From contig NZ_CP060138.2 in assembly GCF_016743795.2 (NCBI RefSeq), forward strand, positions 1,302,001 through 1,366,000: a stretch of 64,000 nt of DNA. Reading direction: 5' to 3'. Numbering within the stretch: position 1 is the first letter of the stretch; each line of letters starts with the position of its first letter. This document shows, one piece after another, positions 7,804-16,399 of the stretch. The translations under genes were made by a program, and so were the position numbers. Below the pieces are notes generated by a model, which saw only the letters and a program-made list of their open reading frames with translations, was not told the DNA's origin and ran no database searches. Source of the DNA: Rickettsia tillamookensis. GTDB taxonomy: Bacteria > Pseudomonadota > Alphaproteobacteria > Rickettsiales > Rickettsiaceae.

Positions 7804-9063
7804 TTAAATTATACACTTTATAGGCAGTGCAAGAAATTTGTCAGAAAAACTGATTATTTCATTACCATTATAAAGGATAATGCCATGCATAATTCGTGGG
7901 GCTAATGCTTCTGATAAATCTTTAAGACCCATAAAATGCCGGCTTTGAATAGTTTCTGTGGCTTTACATTCTATGCCACAAAATACATCACCTTTATATA
8001 AAAGAAAATCAACTTCTTTTCCTAAATGTGTACGATAAAATGTTTGCTCTATACCTGTAGTTAAGGTTAATATTTTCCTAAGTTCTGCCCATAACCATGT
8101 TTCAAATATTGTGCCATAATAAGGACTATTTAACAATAAGTTAGGAGTTGTTATACCGTTTAAATACGATGCATAACCTGAATCATTCATATAAATTTTA
8201 GAGGTTTTTATTAATCTTTTTCGTGTGTTACTAAACCAAGGTGTTAACTGATTTATCTGAAAAGTTGTTTCTAAAATCTCTAAATATCTTGATATCGTTC
8301 TTTGATCTAAGCCTATTTCAATGCTTAAACTCTTTTGATTTAATAAATTACCGCTTTGTAAACCAATCAAGCGAAAAAATTTAGCAAAGGATACAATATC
8401 TAAAAATTTATTTATATTTCGTACATCTCGCTCAATATAGGCTGATTGATAAGAAGAAAACCAACGTTCACGAAATCTTTCTTGCTTTTTTAATACGACT
8501 TCCGGGAATCCACCATAGAAAACATATTCATTTAAAGATTGGTTATTTATTTTTGGTTTATATTCTAACTCTTTAGTCCATTTGTCTTTTAATTCAGGAA
8601 TAGTTGCCCCTGAAAAAATATCTAATATAAAAGAAGAAGGGTTATTTTGATTTAAAATTTCTCCTAAACTTAACCCTTCAAGATGGATTATGTCAACACG
8701 TCCTGCCAAACTTTCAGATACTCCAGGGTAAGAAAAAATATTAGCCGATCCGGTTAAAAGAAAACGACCCGGTGTTTTATCTTCATCAATCGACTTTTTT
8801 ATAGCTTTTAAAAGATCGGGAGCTCTTTGGATTTCATCAATCGCAAGAGGATAATGTGCATTTTTTATAAATCCATGAGGATCGTTAGTAGCAGCTTCTA
8901 ATTGAGAAATATCATCTAAAGTAATATATGACTTAAAAATTCCTTCGTCATATAATTGTTTTACTACTGTCGACTTACCGACTTGCCTAGCTCCAATAAT
9001 AAGAACTGCAGAAAAATCTTTTAAAGATTGCTTTACAAATGATGTTATATGTCTGTTTATCAT
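7804..9063 (-). CDS. AAA-family ATPase with DUF4143 C-terminal domain
   Basis: A 419-residue protein of the large ATPase/DUF4143 family. The Walker A motif is GARQVGKST (about 23-31), a Walker B-like ALAIDEIQRAPDLL-type segment appears as PLAIDEIQRAPDLL (~72-85), and sensor-type FLLTGSANIF follows. The C-terminal half contains a winged-helix-like region (IEIGLDQRTISRYLEILETTF) and a restriction-endonuclease-like end (GKEVDFLLY...GIECKA), both typical of DUF4143 proteins. The biological role of this family is unsettled. Rickettsia has several copies. The gene is monocistronic between pbp1A and miaB. Confidence 0.85.
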   Translation of the reverse strand: MINRHITSFVKQSLKDFSAVLIIGARQVGKSTVVKQLYDEGIFKSYITLDDISQLEAATNDPHGFIKNAHYPLAIDEIQRAPDLLKAIKKSIDEDKTPGRFLLTGSANIFSYPGVSESLAGRVDIIHLEGLSLGEILNQNNPSSFILDIFSGATIPELKDKWTKELEYKPKINNQSLNEYVFYGGFPEVVLKKQERFRERWFSSYQSAYIERDVRNINKFLDIVSFAKFFRLIGLQSGNLLNQKSLSIEIGLDQRTISRYLEILETTFQINQLTPWFSNTRKRLIKTSKIYMNDSGYASYLNGITTPNLLLNSPYYGTIFETWLWAELRKILTLTTGIEQTFYRTHLGKEVDFLLYKGDVFCGIECKATETIQSRHFMGLKDLSEALAPRIMHGIILYNGNEIISFSDKFLALPIKCII

Positions 9064-9131
9064 GTTGTAAATAATAACATATGTAGGCTATTATTTACAA
9101 CAATTATTTTTATAACACGTAAATTATATAA

Positions 9132-10469
9132 TTAAACTATCTCGCCGGTTAAACTATTAAGTGAAGCCTTAGTAATTTTTACATCAATAATTTTACCAAG
9201 TAAAGATTTATTAGGGTTTTGGATATATACGGACTGCATGTATGGAGTTTTGCCTATTATTTGATCATCGAATTTACCACTACGATCAAATAGAACTTTC
9301 ATAGTACTACCAACACAACTTTCATTAAAAGCTAGTTGCTGAGCCATGAGTTCTTTTTGCAATATAGTTAATCTCTCTGATTTTATGTGTTCCGGAACTT
9401 GATCCGTTCTAGTCGCTCCCGGCGTACCGGGACGAGGGCTATATTTAAACGAATAGCACTGACCGTATTTTACTCTGCGGACCAAATCTAAAGTATTCTC
9501 AAAATCTTCATCCGTTTCGCCAGGGAAGCCAACAATAAAATCAGAGGATAAAACTATATCGGGCCTTGCTTCTCTTAAGCGATTAATTATATCAAAATAA
9601 TAATCCCGATCATGTTTGCGGTTCATTGCTTTTAATATTTTATTTGAACCTGACTGCACCGGTAGATGTAAAAACGGCATTAATTTAGGCTCAGTACCAT
9701 GTAGTTTTATCAGATCATCATTCATATCTATCGGATGCGACGTCATATAACGCAATCTCTCTAAATTCGGAATTTGTGCTAGATGTTTAAGTAAATCAGC
9801 AAGGCTAAATATCTTATCATCTAAGCCTTTACCATGATATGCGTTTACATTTTGTCCAAGTAACATAATTTCTTTAGCCCCACTGCTAACTACCTTTAAT
9901 GCTTCTCTGTAAACCTGTTCTACATTTCTTGAAAATTCAGCACCTCTTGTATAAGGCACTACACAGAAAGTGCAAAATTTATCGCACCCCTCTTGTACCG
10001 ATATAAAGCTACTAGCTCCTTGCGGATATAATTGTTCCGGTAAATTATCAAATTTCGCTTCTTCAACAAAATCAAGATCGATTAAATGTTTTTCATGTCT
10101 AACGACTTTTGAGATTAATTCCGGTAGGTTATAATAAGATTGCGGCCCGACAACAATATCGACATAAGGAGTTCTTGAGAAAATCTCTTCGCCTTCTGCC
10201 TGAGCAACGCAGCCTGCTACAACTATTATTGCAGAGCTTAAGCCTTGTTTTTTTCTCGTATCTTGTAGTTTCTTGATGCGACCGAGTTCAGAATAAGTTT
10301 TCTCGGCTGCTTTCTCTCTGATATGACAGGTATTTAGAATAATAACGTCAGCATCTTCTATATTTTCAGTAGGTTCATAGCCAAAGGGATAAAGCAAATC
10401 TTGCATCTTAACGGAGTCGTAAACATTCATCTGACATCCGTAGGTCTTAATATAAAGCTTCTTACTCAT
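9132..10469 (-). CDS. miaB: tRNA-2-methylthio-N6-dimethylallyladenosine synthase MiaB
   Basis: A radical-SAM methylthiotransferase that converts i6A37 to ms2i6A37 in tRNAs reading UNN codons. The 445 residues contain the N-terminal UPF0004 domain with cluster cysteines (C11 in TYGCQMN, C48 in NTCHIREKA, and VVAGCVAQ), the radical SAM motif CDKFCTFC near residue 162, the [11 protein letters not shown] motif, and a C-terminal TRAM domain ending with TGEIV. All six expected cluster cysteines are visible, so it should be active. Confidence 0.95.
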   Translation of the reverse strand: MSKKLYIKTYGCQMNVYDSVKMQDLLYPFGYEPTENIEDADVIILNTCHIREKAAEKTYSELGRIKKLQDTRKKQGLSSAIIVVAGCVAQAEGEEIFSRTPYVDIVVGPQSYYNLPELISKVVRHEKHLIDLDFVEEAKFDNLPEQLYPQGASSFISVQEGCDKFCTFCVVPYTRGAEFSRNVEQVYREALKVVSSGAKEIMLLGQNVNAYHGKGLDDKIFSLADLLKHLAQIPNLERLRYMTSHPIDMNDDLIKLHGTEPKLMPFLHLPVQSGSNKILKAMNRKHDRDYYFDIINRLREARPDIVLSSDFIVGFPGETDEDFENTLDLVRRVKYGQCYSFKYSPRPGTPGATRTDQVPEHIKSERLTILQKELMAQQLAFNESCVGSTMKVLFDRSGKFDDQIIGKTPYMQSVYIQNPNKSLLGKIIDVKITKASLNSLTGEIV

Positions 10470-10548
10470 AAAATTTTTAATATTATAAAAAGTTCTATAC
10501 TATACTATATTTAGATAATTTTATCAAATTTTAAATAAACCGAAAATA

Positions 10549-10725
10549 CTATCCATCTGCTCTTCTTAACTTAATTAATTCATCTACCAGAGAAATTTTT
10601 TCTCCTGTAGTATCTATATAATCTTGCACTTTTGTTTGTAATTTTGCTAAAGCTTGATTTGGAGTAGTAATATAAATCATACTTTCTTTTTTATGAGTCT
10701 TATCTTTTATTTTCTTTTTTACCAT
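10549..10725 (-). CDS. Small hypothetical protein (58 aa) beside the MNT-HEPN gene
   Basis: The ATG at 10725 opens a 58-codon frame ending TAG at 10549. It starts MVKKKIKDKTHKKES, continues IYITTPNQALAKLQTKVQDY, and ends ISLVDELIKLRRADG. The basic N-terminus and amphipathic C-terminal helix (LVDELIKLRRADG resembles the tail helices of small antitoxins) make a real coding gene plausible. It is 24 bases downstream of the nucleotidyltransferase-HEPN stop on the same strand, so the two could be cotranscribed. No family is recognised with certainty; an antitoxin or accessory role is inference from context. Confidence 0.5.
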   Translation of the reverse strand: MVKKKIKDKTHKKESMIYITTPNQALAKLQTKVQDYIDTTGEKISLVDELIKLRRADG

Positions 10726-10749
10726 ATTAATAATATTTCATGATGAATA

Positions 10750-11628
10750 TTATTTTTTATTAATTCTTGCTATGCAAATTCTTTCGGTGATTTCTTTTAA
10801 TTTTTCTATTCTCTCAATAAGATAAAGCAGCTGTTCTTTTGTAATTTTATAATCTTTATCATATCTTGCATCAACATAAGCTTTTTCAAGAAGCTCAAAA
10901 CATTTTTTTTGCTCTTCGGTTAATTGAGGAAATACAGTCCATAATTCATTATCATAATTTCCTGCCATACTACCTAATTTTTGTAAATTATGTAGTTTAG
11001 GTTTGTAATTGGAGAACACTAATAAAATAGTACTGTAAAGACTTTCTGTAGCTTGATGAAGTGAAAAGGCAGACAAAGCATACTCTGAATCGTTTAAATA
11101 AGTAATTGCTCCTTTTAAAAAACCTTTACCCCTACCAAACCAATATTCATAATAATCTTTAGCAATTTCTTTCATCTCGTTCCAAGGCAAATCTTTAGCT
11201 TCGCTTAAGGTAAATTCACCACTATCATATAAAAGAATACCTTCTTTCTTAATATCAGTGAAAAAATAACGTCCTTTTTCTAACTGCCTATTTACTTCAT
11301 CTATTGACTCTAGAATTATCGATATTAATGAATCATACGGGATAATTTGCTTAGGATTTATTACTCCTGTCTTTTCTAGCCTTTTATATATGTTATCTTC
11401 TAACCTTAAAGTAGCATGACCTTTATATTTACCTTTTTTCAGAATTATCAAAATATCGGTATCGCTATGGTAACCGTTCGGTAGATCACGCACCCAATCG
11501 CCTCTAGCAAACGAACCATACAAGATAATCATAGCGATTTTATCCTGAGCAATATCTAAAATTTGCTGCACTATAAAATTAAGCCTAGCTTGAATCTTAA
11601 GAGAACGTTCGGGTAAGGTGCTTTTCAT
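10750..11628 (-). CDS. Nucleotidyltransferase-HEPN fusion protein
   Basis: A 292-residue protein with an N-terminal polymerase-beta-type nucleotidyltransferase domain and a C-terminal HEPN domain. The nucleotidyltransferase signature is seen as LYGSFARGDW followed by SDTDILIIL (about 38-66), giving the G-S and D-x-D metal-binding residues. The second half is all helical, with SAFSLHQATESLYSTILLVF and the late YVDARYDKDY segment of HEPN proteins. In other bacteria the two domains are separate genes forming MNT/HEPN toxin-antitoxin pairs; fused forms also occur. A small ORF (10549-10725) lies just downstream and an Rpn-type nuclease just upstream, all on one strand. Confidence 0.8.
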   Translation of the reverse strand: MKSTLPERSLKIQARLNFIVQQILDIAQDKIAMIILYGSFARGDWVRDLPNGYHSDTDILIILKKGKYKGHATLRLEDNIYKRLEKTGVINPKQIIPYDSLISIILESIDEVNRQLEKGRYFFTDIKKEGILLYDSGEFTLSEAKDLPWNEMKEIAKDYYEYWFGRGKGFLKGAITYLNDSEYALSAFSLHQATESLYSTILLVFSNYKPKLHNLQKLGSMAGNYDNELWTVFPQLTEEQKKCFELLEKAYVDARYDKDYKITKEQLLYLIERIEKLKEITERICIARINKK

Positions 11629-11641
11629 TTAAATATATTTT

Positions 11642-12514
11642 TTATATTTCTGCTTTTAGCTTTTTTATTTCTTCTATTTTAAGCTTAGTATATCGTACTA
11701 TTTTTTCTATAGGTTCGTTCTCTATTAGCATTTCTTTTGCTGTTTCAATTTTTTCTTTCTCTATCCCCTTTTCTATACCCTTCTCTATTCCTTTTTCCAT
11801 CCCCTTCTCCATACCGGCATTAAACTTTTCCTCAAACTTGTCTATTTCTTGCTGTATAGCCATTTCGGCTCTAAAATAATCATCATGCTCTTGGTCTGTC
11901 CATTTATATTGCTCTAAACTTGCATATGCCGATAACACAATTTCATTTTTAATTTCTTTTGGCGGTGCTTGTTCTTGCGAAGCATATTTTAGTAAATGCA
12001 ACCACTCATCGGTATCATCTTTAAGATCATTTTTTTTAAATTTTCCTAGTTCAATAAATACATAAGTTAATGAAAACAAATATTGTTTATGGGTATCGCT
12101 TTCTTTTATATAATGATAGCTAATATACGGCAATTCATCAGGCAAAGCTTTCGTTCCTATAATAGAAATTATTACTACCGGCAATAAATCCTTATGATTC
12201 ATACCCTTTTTAATTTGACTAACGTAGGTATAACAACCGTAAAGCTGCGTTCTATTAAGATAGTCTTTCTCCATTTTACGCTGCATCTCTATTATATACC
12301 ATCTACCGGTTTCATCTTTAACTTTTAGATCGAATAAACTTCTTTTTCCCTCAAGAAATAAAGGTAATTGTTCAGTAGTTATGTAAGTTAAATCTACAAT
12401 TTTATCACCTTTTGATAACCTAAGAAGAGAGTTCAGTAAATTTATTAATTTTACTTTATCGCTAAATAATTTTTTAAATGCGACATCATTTGTACCGTCT
12501 AAATATCTTTGCAT
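11642..12514 (-). CDS. Rpn-family recombination-promoting nuclease / PD-(D/E)XK transposase-like protein
   Basis: A 290-residue member of the Rpn/transposase_31-like PD-(D/E)XK family that is abundant in Rickettsia. The nuclease core is visible: the Asp in RSLFDLKVKDETGRWY and the E-x-Q motif in YIIEMQRKM (about residues 60-82). The family start NDVAFKKLF is present. Near the C-terminus there is a short in-frame tandem repeat of the unit GMEKG/GIEKG (about residues 236-256), common in this family and prone to slippage. It is 13 bases upstream of the nucleotidyltransferase-HEPN gene. Members in E. coli cut DNA and promote RecA-independent recombination; activity of this copy is inferred. Confidence 0.85.
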   Translation of the reverse strand: MQRYLDGTNDVAFKKLFSDKVKLINLLNSLLRLSKGDKIVDLTYITTEQLPLFLEGKRSLFDLKVKDETGRWYIIEMQRKMEKDYLNRTQLYGCYTYVSQIKKGMNHKDLLPVVIISIIGTKALPDELPYISYHYIKESDTHKQYLFSLTYVFIELGKFKKNDLKDDTDEWLHLLKYASQEQAPPKEIKNEIVLSAYASLEQYKWTDQEHDDYFRAEMAIQQEIDKFEEKFNAGMEKGMEKGIEKGIEKGIEKEKIETAKEMLIENEPIEKIVRYTKLKIEEIKKLKAEI

Positions 12515-12594
12515 AAATAATTATATCTTTAGTAAGTTTGCATATATAGCAAATTAACTCTAGATAGTAAATAATTTTATTATTAAATATTGCA

Positions 12595-13074
12595 TTAATA
12601 CCTATCATTATCATCATATACTCCCCAAATTACTTCCTTGGAAATCCAACCTGTGTAATTCTTACATGTAATTTGACAGAATTGTTCTTTGCATTTTTTT
12701 AAACCACAGCGAACCTTGGGCATTAATATTGCTATAACTCGGCTTTTAGGATTGACGGATTTGGTAAGCTCTATTTCCTTATCAGAGGTAATAACCACTG
12801 ATCTTTTACCTGATAAAACGCTTGAATGTATCCAACCGCCTTCGCCGTTAATGTCACGTACTTGTCGCCATTGTTGGTACTCTGCAGTTATTTCTACCGG
12901 TTCGCCTTTTTTAACAAAAACCCATTCTACGGCAGATTTAGTGGTTGGTCCGCTCCTTGCATTTACTTCATTAGATTTTATTGAAACAAATCTTGGAATA
13001 GGCAATTTTTTATTATCGGCGTTAATTGTTGTTGATAATATTACAATAATTAAAGTAATAAGAATTTTAATCAT
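12595..13074 (-). CDS. SH3-domain periplasmic protein
   Basis: A protein with bacterial SH3 domains, probably exported and binding cell wall. From ATG 13074 it has 159 residues: an uncleaved or cleaved signal (MIKILITLIIVILSTTINA), an SH3_3-like module (NEVNARSGPTTKSAVEWVF...WRQVRDINGEGGWIHSSVLSG) and a second, weaker module (KSRVIAILMPK...ITCKNYTGWISKEVIWGVY). I prefer ATG 13074 over 13098 because it is preceded by GGAAG at proper spacing and follows the upstream kefB stop with an 8-base overlap, so translation is likely coupled. It is the last gene of the rsfS-kefB-SH3 operon. The specific ligand is unknown. Confidence 0.8.
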   Translation of the reverse strand: MIKILITLIIVILSTTINADNKKLPIPRFVSIKSNEVNARSGPTTKSAVEWVFVKKGEPVEITAEYQQWRQVRDINGEGGWIHSSVLSGKRSVVITSDKEIELTKSVNPKSRVIAILMPKVRCGLKKCKEQFCQITCKNYTGWISKEVIWGVYDDNDRY

Positions 13075-14794
13075 TATCTTCCGCTTCAGATAAAGCATCC
13101 TCTTTTTTTGCTATTACATAATTACCAAGCCTAAATTGTACTTTTATTCTATTAATTTCCTGCTCGCTAATACCTATATTTTTTAGGACTGTTCCACCGA
13201 TTTGTAATCCAGTCTCATAACTTTCCGGAATAATAGTTGTGGCACCTAAATCATAAAACTCTCTAGCATTTTTTAAATTTTTTAACTTAACGACAACCGG
13301 TATATCCTGATAATTACCGCTAATTGTTTTAAGCGATTTCTTAATAGTTACTTGATTATTCATAGTAAGTATTATAGCGAATGCTCTTTCCGTACCTAAT
13401 GCCTTTAGAGTATCGGCTTGCGATACATCACCTTTAAAAACCGGTAAACCGTTTGATAGCTCTTCTTTAACTCTATCATCATCTAAATCAAGTATTACGT
13501 AACTTACACCTTCCGCTTCCAAAACCCTTGCTACCATTTTACCGGTATTACCAAGGCCGGCAATAATAATATGGTTTGTTAAATCTCTTGCACCAAGCTC
13601 AATCATTTGAGTCGGAGTTTTACCAAGTCCTTTATCGACTTTCTCGGCAATCTTTTTCCCTAAAGCTGCTAGTAACGGAGTAAGTGCCATAGTAAAAGTA
13701 ACTACGAGTAATAATATATCGGCTGTACTTTCTTCTAATACTCCGCTATCTTTACCTAAACTGAATAATATAAAACCAAACTCTCCGCCTTGCGATAATA
13801 ATAAGCCTGAATAAAAAGCAACTCCTTTATTAAAACCGAATAAAATACAAAAAGCCGTTATGATTAAGGTTTTTATACCTATTAAAGCAATAGATAAAGT
13901 AAGAATATGAGATATTTTTTCATACATTTCTAGGGCATCGATATTCATACCGACGGTCATGAAAAACAATCCTAAAAATAAACTTTTGAAAGGATAAATA
14001 CTTTCTTCTGCCTGCAATCTAAATTCAGTTTCTGCAACTAATACACCGGCAACAAATGCTCCTAGAGCTAAAGACAAACCAAATGTTTCGGTAGCCCAAG
14101 CAGCAGAAAGTACTATTAACAAAGTCATCGAAATAGGTAGCTCGCTTGCATTATTACTTTCTGATGAAATGAATGAAAATACAGGACGAAGAAAAACACG
14201 ACCGACAATAAATATTGTAAGTAAGGCCGTTACGGCTTTTAAGAGTGCAATACCAAGAGCCGCTGCAAGCGAGGCTTTATTGTTACCGGCAAGTAATGGA
14301 ACTATCACAAGCAATGGCACTACGGCCAAATCTTGCAGCAACAGAATAGCTAAAGAAATTCTTCCTACTTGTGTTGATTGACTACGATTTTCCTCAATAA
14401 CCTGCATAACAAGTGCCGTAGATGAAAGAGCAAGACCGCCACCGGTAATAATAGCCGCACTACTATTACCGTCTATAAGCACCATTGCACCGGCAATTAC
14501 TATAGCAGTCGTTAAAACTTGCAAACTACCAAGCCCAAAGACATATCGCCTCATAGCTTTTAATCGTTCAAAAGATAGCTCAAGACCTATTGCAAATAAT
14601 AGAAATACTACACCAAGTTCACCTAGTAACTTAGTTTGGTCATATGTTACGATTTTTAAACCGTGATCACCTATTGCAGCTCCCGCAATTAAGTAACCAA
14701 GTACCGGGCTTAATCTAAAACGCTTAAGTATAGCCACGATAAAAACCGCAGTACCGAGTAAAATTATAACGTTAATAAGAATATGATCGTTCAT
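13067..14794 (-). CDS. kefB: CPA2-family monovalent cation:proton antiporter with TrkA-N domain
   Basis: A KefB/KefC-like cation/H+ antiporter. The protein has about 12 membrane segments over residues ~5-375 (for example HILINVIILLGTAVFIVAIL and the GLALSSTALVMQVI segment), with the antiporter core LALGAFVAGVLVAETEF. It ends in a cytoplasmic Rossmann TrkA-N domain beginning HIIIAGLGNTGKMVARVL (GxGxxG) that senses NAD(H) or glutathione adducts in relatives. The preferred start is ATG 14794, which overlaps the upstream rsfS stop as ATGA; the upstream TTG at 14803 is less likely. The ion specificity (K+ or Na+) cannot be decided from sequence alone. Confidence 0.9.
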   Translation of the reverse strand: MNDHILINVIILLGTAVFIVAILKRFRLSPVLGYLIAGAAIGDHGLKIVTYDQTKLLGELGVVFLLFAIGLELSFERLKAMRRYVFGLGSLQVLTTAIVIAGAMVLIDGNSSAAIITGGGLALSSTALVMQVIEENRSQSTQVGRISLAILLLQDLAVVPLLVIVPLLAGNNKASLAAALGIALLKAVTALLTIFIVGRVFLRPVFSFISSESNNASELPISMTLLIVLSAAWATETFGLSLALGAFVAGVLVAETEFRLQAEESIYPFKSLFLGLFFMTVGMNIDALEMYEKISHILTLSIALIGIKTLIITAFCILFGFNKGVAFYSGLLLSQGGEFGFILFSLGKDSGVLEESTADILLLVVTFTMALTPLLAALGKKIAEKVDKGLGKTPTQMIELGARDLTNHIIIAGLGNTGKMVARVLEAEGVSYVILDLDDDRVKEELSNGLPVFKGDVSQADTLKALGTERAFAIILTMNNQVTIKKSLKTISGNYQDIPVVVKLKNLKNAREFYDLGATTIIPESYETGLQIGGTVLKNIGISEQEINRIKVQFRLGNYVIAKKEDALSEAEDND

Positions 14795-15117
14795 CTTTTC
14801 CAAATTTCTTCTAGCTTAAAATGCTCCCGTGCTTCAGGATAAAAAATATTAATTAAAATAGTACCTGCATCTATTAGTACCCACTCTGATTTACCAAGCC
14901 CCTCAATATTACTATTTATACCGGCATTATTTTTTAATTTTAAAGCTACATATTCAGCAATTGCTCCAACATTTTTAGTCGAACGACCGCTAGCAAATAT
15001 AATATAATCGGCTAATTTATGTTTTCCCGTTAAATCAATTACCTCAATATCTTCTGCTTTTTTCTCACTCAAACATTCTAAGATAAATAATTTTAATTCT
15101 TCAGCTTCTTTTTTCAT
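14791..15117 (-). CDS. rsfS: Ribosome silencing factor RsfS
   Basis: A 108-residue RsfS/Iojap (DUF143) protein that binds uL14 on the 50S subunit and blocks subunit joining under starvation. Family motifs are visible: ADYIIFASGRSTKNVGAIAEY near residues 31-51 and GLGKSEWVLIDAGTILINIF near 75-94. It heads a three-gene overlapping operon (rsfS-kefB-SH3): its TGA overlaps the kefB ATG by one base frame (ATGA). Confidence 0.92.
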   Translation of the reverse strand: MKKEAEELKLFILECLSEKKAEDIEVIDLTGKHKLADYIIFASGRSTKNVGAIAEYVALKLKNNAGINSNIEGLGKSEWVLIDAGTILINIFYPEAREHFKLEEIWKR

Positions 15118-15281
15118 AATAATTAATAAATGACATAATAATACTAATTATTATATGCATAAGAGTAGAGTTTATCAATGAATGTTTAAAATTCTATAAT
15201 AAAAATTCATATAAAGCTTTACTTTAACCAAAAAAACTTTAATTAATATTTAGGCTTTTATATCTAAAAAGTGATAAAATA

Positions 15282-15521
15282 ATGGCAATATCTGCAGAAG
15301 AGTTAGAAAAAATACTTAAGGAATCCTTTCCAAACAGTATAATAAAAATTACTGATTTAGTAGGAGATCAAGACCATTATGCATTAGAAATATCAGATGT
15401 TCAATTTAATGGACTTTCTTTAATTAATCAACATAAATTAGTAAAAAATGCCCTGTCTGAAATATTAAATAAAAAACTACATGCAATTACCATAAAAACT
15501 ATCGCAGTTCCTGAAAAATAA
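15282..15521 (+). CDS. bolA: BolA/IbaG family protein
   Basis: A 79-residue BolA-like protein, a small alpha/beta fold that partners monothiol glutaredoxins in iron-sulfur cluster handling. Motifs: the N-terminal helix EELEKILKESFP, the ITDLVGDQDHYALEI strand with the expected histidine, and the FNGLSLINQHKLVKNALSEIL helix, which carries the conserved H-x-x-V pattern, then HAITIKTI. It stands alone in a 500-base gap between the rsfS operon and the toxin-antitoxin operon; no glutaredoxin gene is adjacent. By length and motif it may be the IbaG subtype. Confidence 0.88.
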   Translation: MAISAEELEKILKESFPNSIIKITDLVGDQDHYALEISDVQFNGLSLINQHKLVKNALSEILNKKLHAITIKTIAVPEK

Positions 15522-15592
15522 CTACAAATACTAATATAATAAATCTTGCACAAATTCAACTTATTATTTAATTTTCATACTTACTTAGCATT

Positions 15593-15611
15593 AGTCAACA
15601 ATATGTTGACT
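15593..15611. promoter_or_regulatory. Perfect inverted-repeat operator of the toxin-antitoxin operon
   Basis: AGTCAACA and TGTTGACT are perfect inverted repeats separated by ATA. The right arm contains the -35 hexamer TTGACT. This is the position and shape expected for binding of the XRE-type antitoxin or the toxin-antitoxin complex to repress its own promoter. Confidence 0.6.
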
Positions 15612-15634
15612 TCTATTCTTACATAGAGTATATT
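15606..15634 (+). promoter_or_regulatory. Sigma-70 promoter of the toxin-antitoxin operon
   Basis: TTGACT (15606-15611), a 17-base spacer, and TATATT (15629-15634). An overlapping TATAAT is at 15634-15639. The toxin ATG is at 15661, so the leader is very short and lacks an evident Shine-Dalgarno sequence. Confidence 0.6.
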
Positions 15635-15660
15635 ATAATATAATCTATTCTCATCTCTAA

Positions 15661-15921
15661 ATGCAATATAAACTCAGCTTTTCTAAAACAGCTTTAAAAA
15701 ATTTACTTAAAATTTCTATAAACAAAAGAAAAGCTATATTAGAAAAATTAGAACAACTAAAATTAAACCCTTATAAGGAAAATAATAATATCAAGAAATT
15801 AATAGGATACGATGGTTATAGATTAAGGATTGGAGATTATAGAGTTATATATAGAATAAATAAAGGAAAGTTAGAAATTCTAGTAATTAATGTTGATGTT
15901 AGAGGAGAGGTATATAAATGA
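15661..15921 (+). CDS. RelE/ParE-superfamily toxin
   Basis: An 86-residue RelE/ParE/HigB-like protein; relatives cleave mRNA on the ribosome or poison gyrase. The fold-typical pattern is present: MQYKLSFSKTALKNLLKI at the start, NPYKENNNIKKLIGYDGYRLRIGDYRVIYRI in the middle, with basic and aromatic residues where RelE proteins have their active site, and a C-terminal beta strand LEILVINVDVRGEVYK. It is the first gene of a two-gene operon and its TGA overlaps the antitoxin ATG (ATGA). The toxin-first order is that of HigBA and some ParDE-like systems. Confidence 0.88.
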   Translation: MQYKLSFSKTALKNLLKISINKRKAILEKLEQLKLNPYKENNNIKKLIGYDGYRLRIGDYRVIYRINKGKLEILVINVDVRGEVYK

Positions 15922-16277
15922 GTAATAAACATATAATAGAATATCAAGGAAAGCCTGCTTTTGTTGTTATACCTTTTAATGAATATCAGGAACTTATAAA
16001 TAAAAAACAATGTATTACCGATGAAACATTATACGCTGAAGCTATAGCTAAAAATGAGGAATATTTTCCTGAAGATTTGGTACAAAAAATTCTAAACGGC
16101 GAAAATCCTATTAAAGTTTATCGTGAATATAGAGGATTATCTCAAGAACAATTAGCTATTAAAATTGGTAAAACTAAGCAATATATATCATTTATTGAGA
16201 AAGGATTACGAAAAGGCACAATAGATACGCTAAAAAAACTAAGTACTGTTTTAAATGTTGATTTAGATATGTTATGA
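15918..16277 (+). CDS. XRE-type HTH antitoxin
   Basis: A 119-residue antitoxin, translationally coupled to the toxin by a four-base ATGA overlap. The N-terminal 35 residues (HIIEYQGKPAFVVIPFNEYQELI) resemble the segment that begins Phd/YefM-type and some HTH-type antitoxins. The C-terminal ~60 residues are an XRE helix-turn-helix (LSQEQLAIKIGKTKQYISFIEKG). The HTH is expected to bind the inverted repeat at 15593-15611. Followed by a bidirectional terminator. Confidence 0.88.
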   Translation: MSNKHIIEYQGKPAFVVIPFNEYQELINKKQCITDETLYAEAIAKNEEYFPEDLVQKILNGENPIKVYREYRGLSQEQLAIKIGKTKQYISFIEKGLRKGTIDTLKKLSTVLNVDLDML

Positions 16278-16355
16278 TTTGCAGCAAAAAATAACCAGAA
16301 TTAAATCTTTATTATAAATATTCCCAGAGCTAATATTTATAATGCTTAGATTATA

Positions 16356-16384
16356 TAAGGAGTAAAATTTATTTTTACTCCTTA
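16356..16384. terminator. Bidirectional intrinsic terminator
   Basis: A 12-bp stem TAAGGAGTAAAA pairs with TTTTACTCCTTA around TTTAT. A and T runs flank it. It lies between the convergent antitoxin gene and the DUF2383 gene and can serve both. Confidence 0.65.
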
Positions 16385-16399
16385 TTAATTTATATAGAT

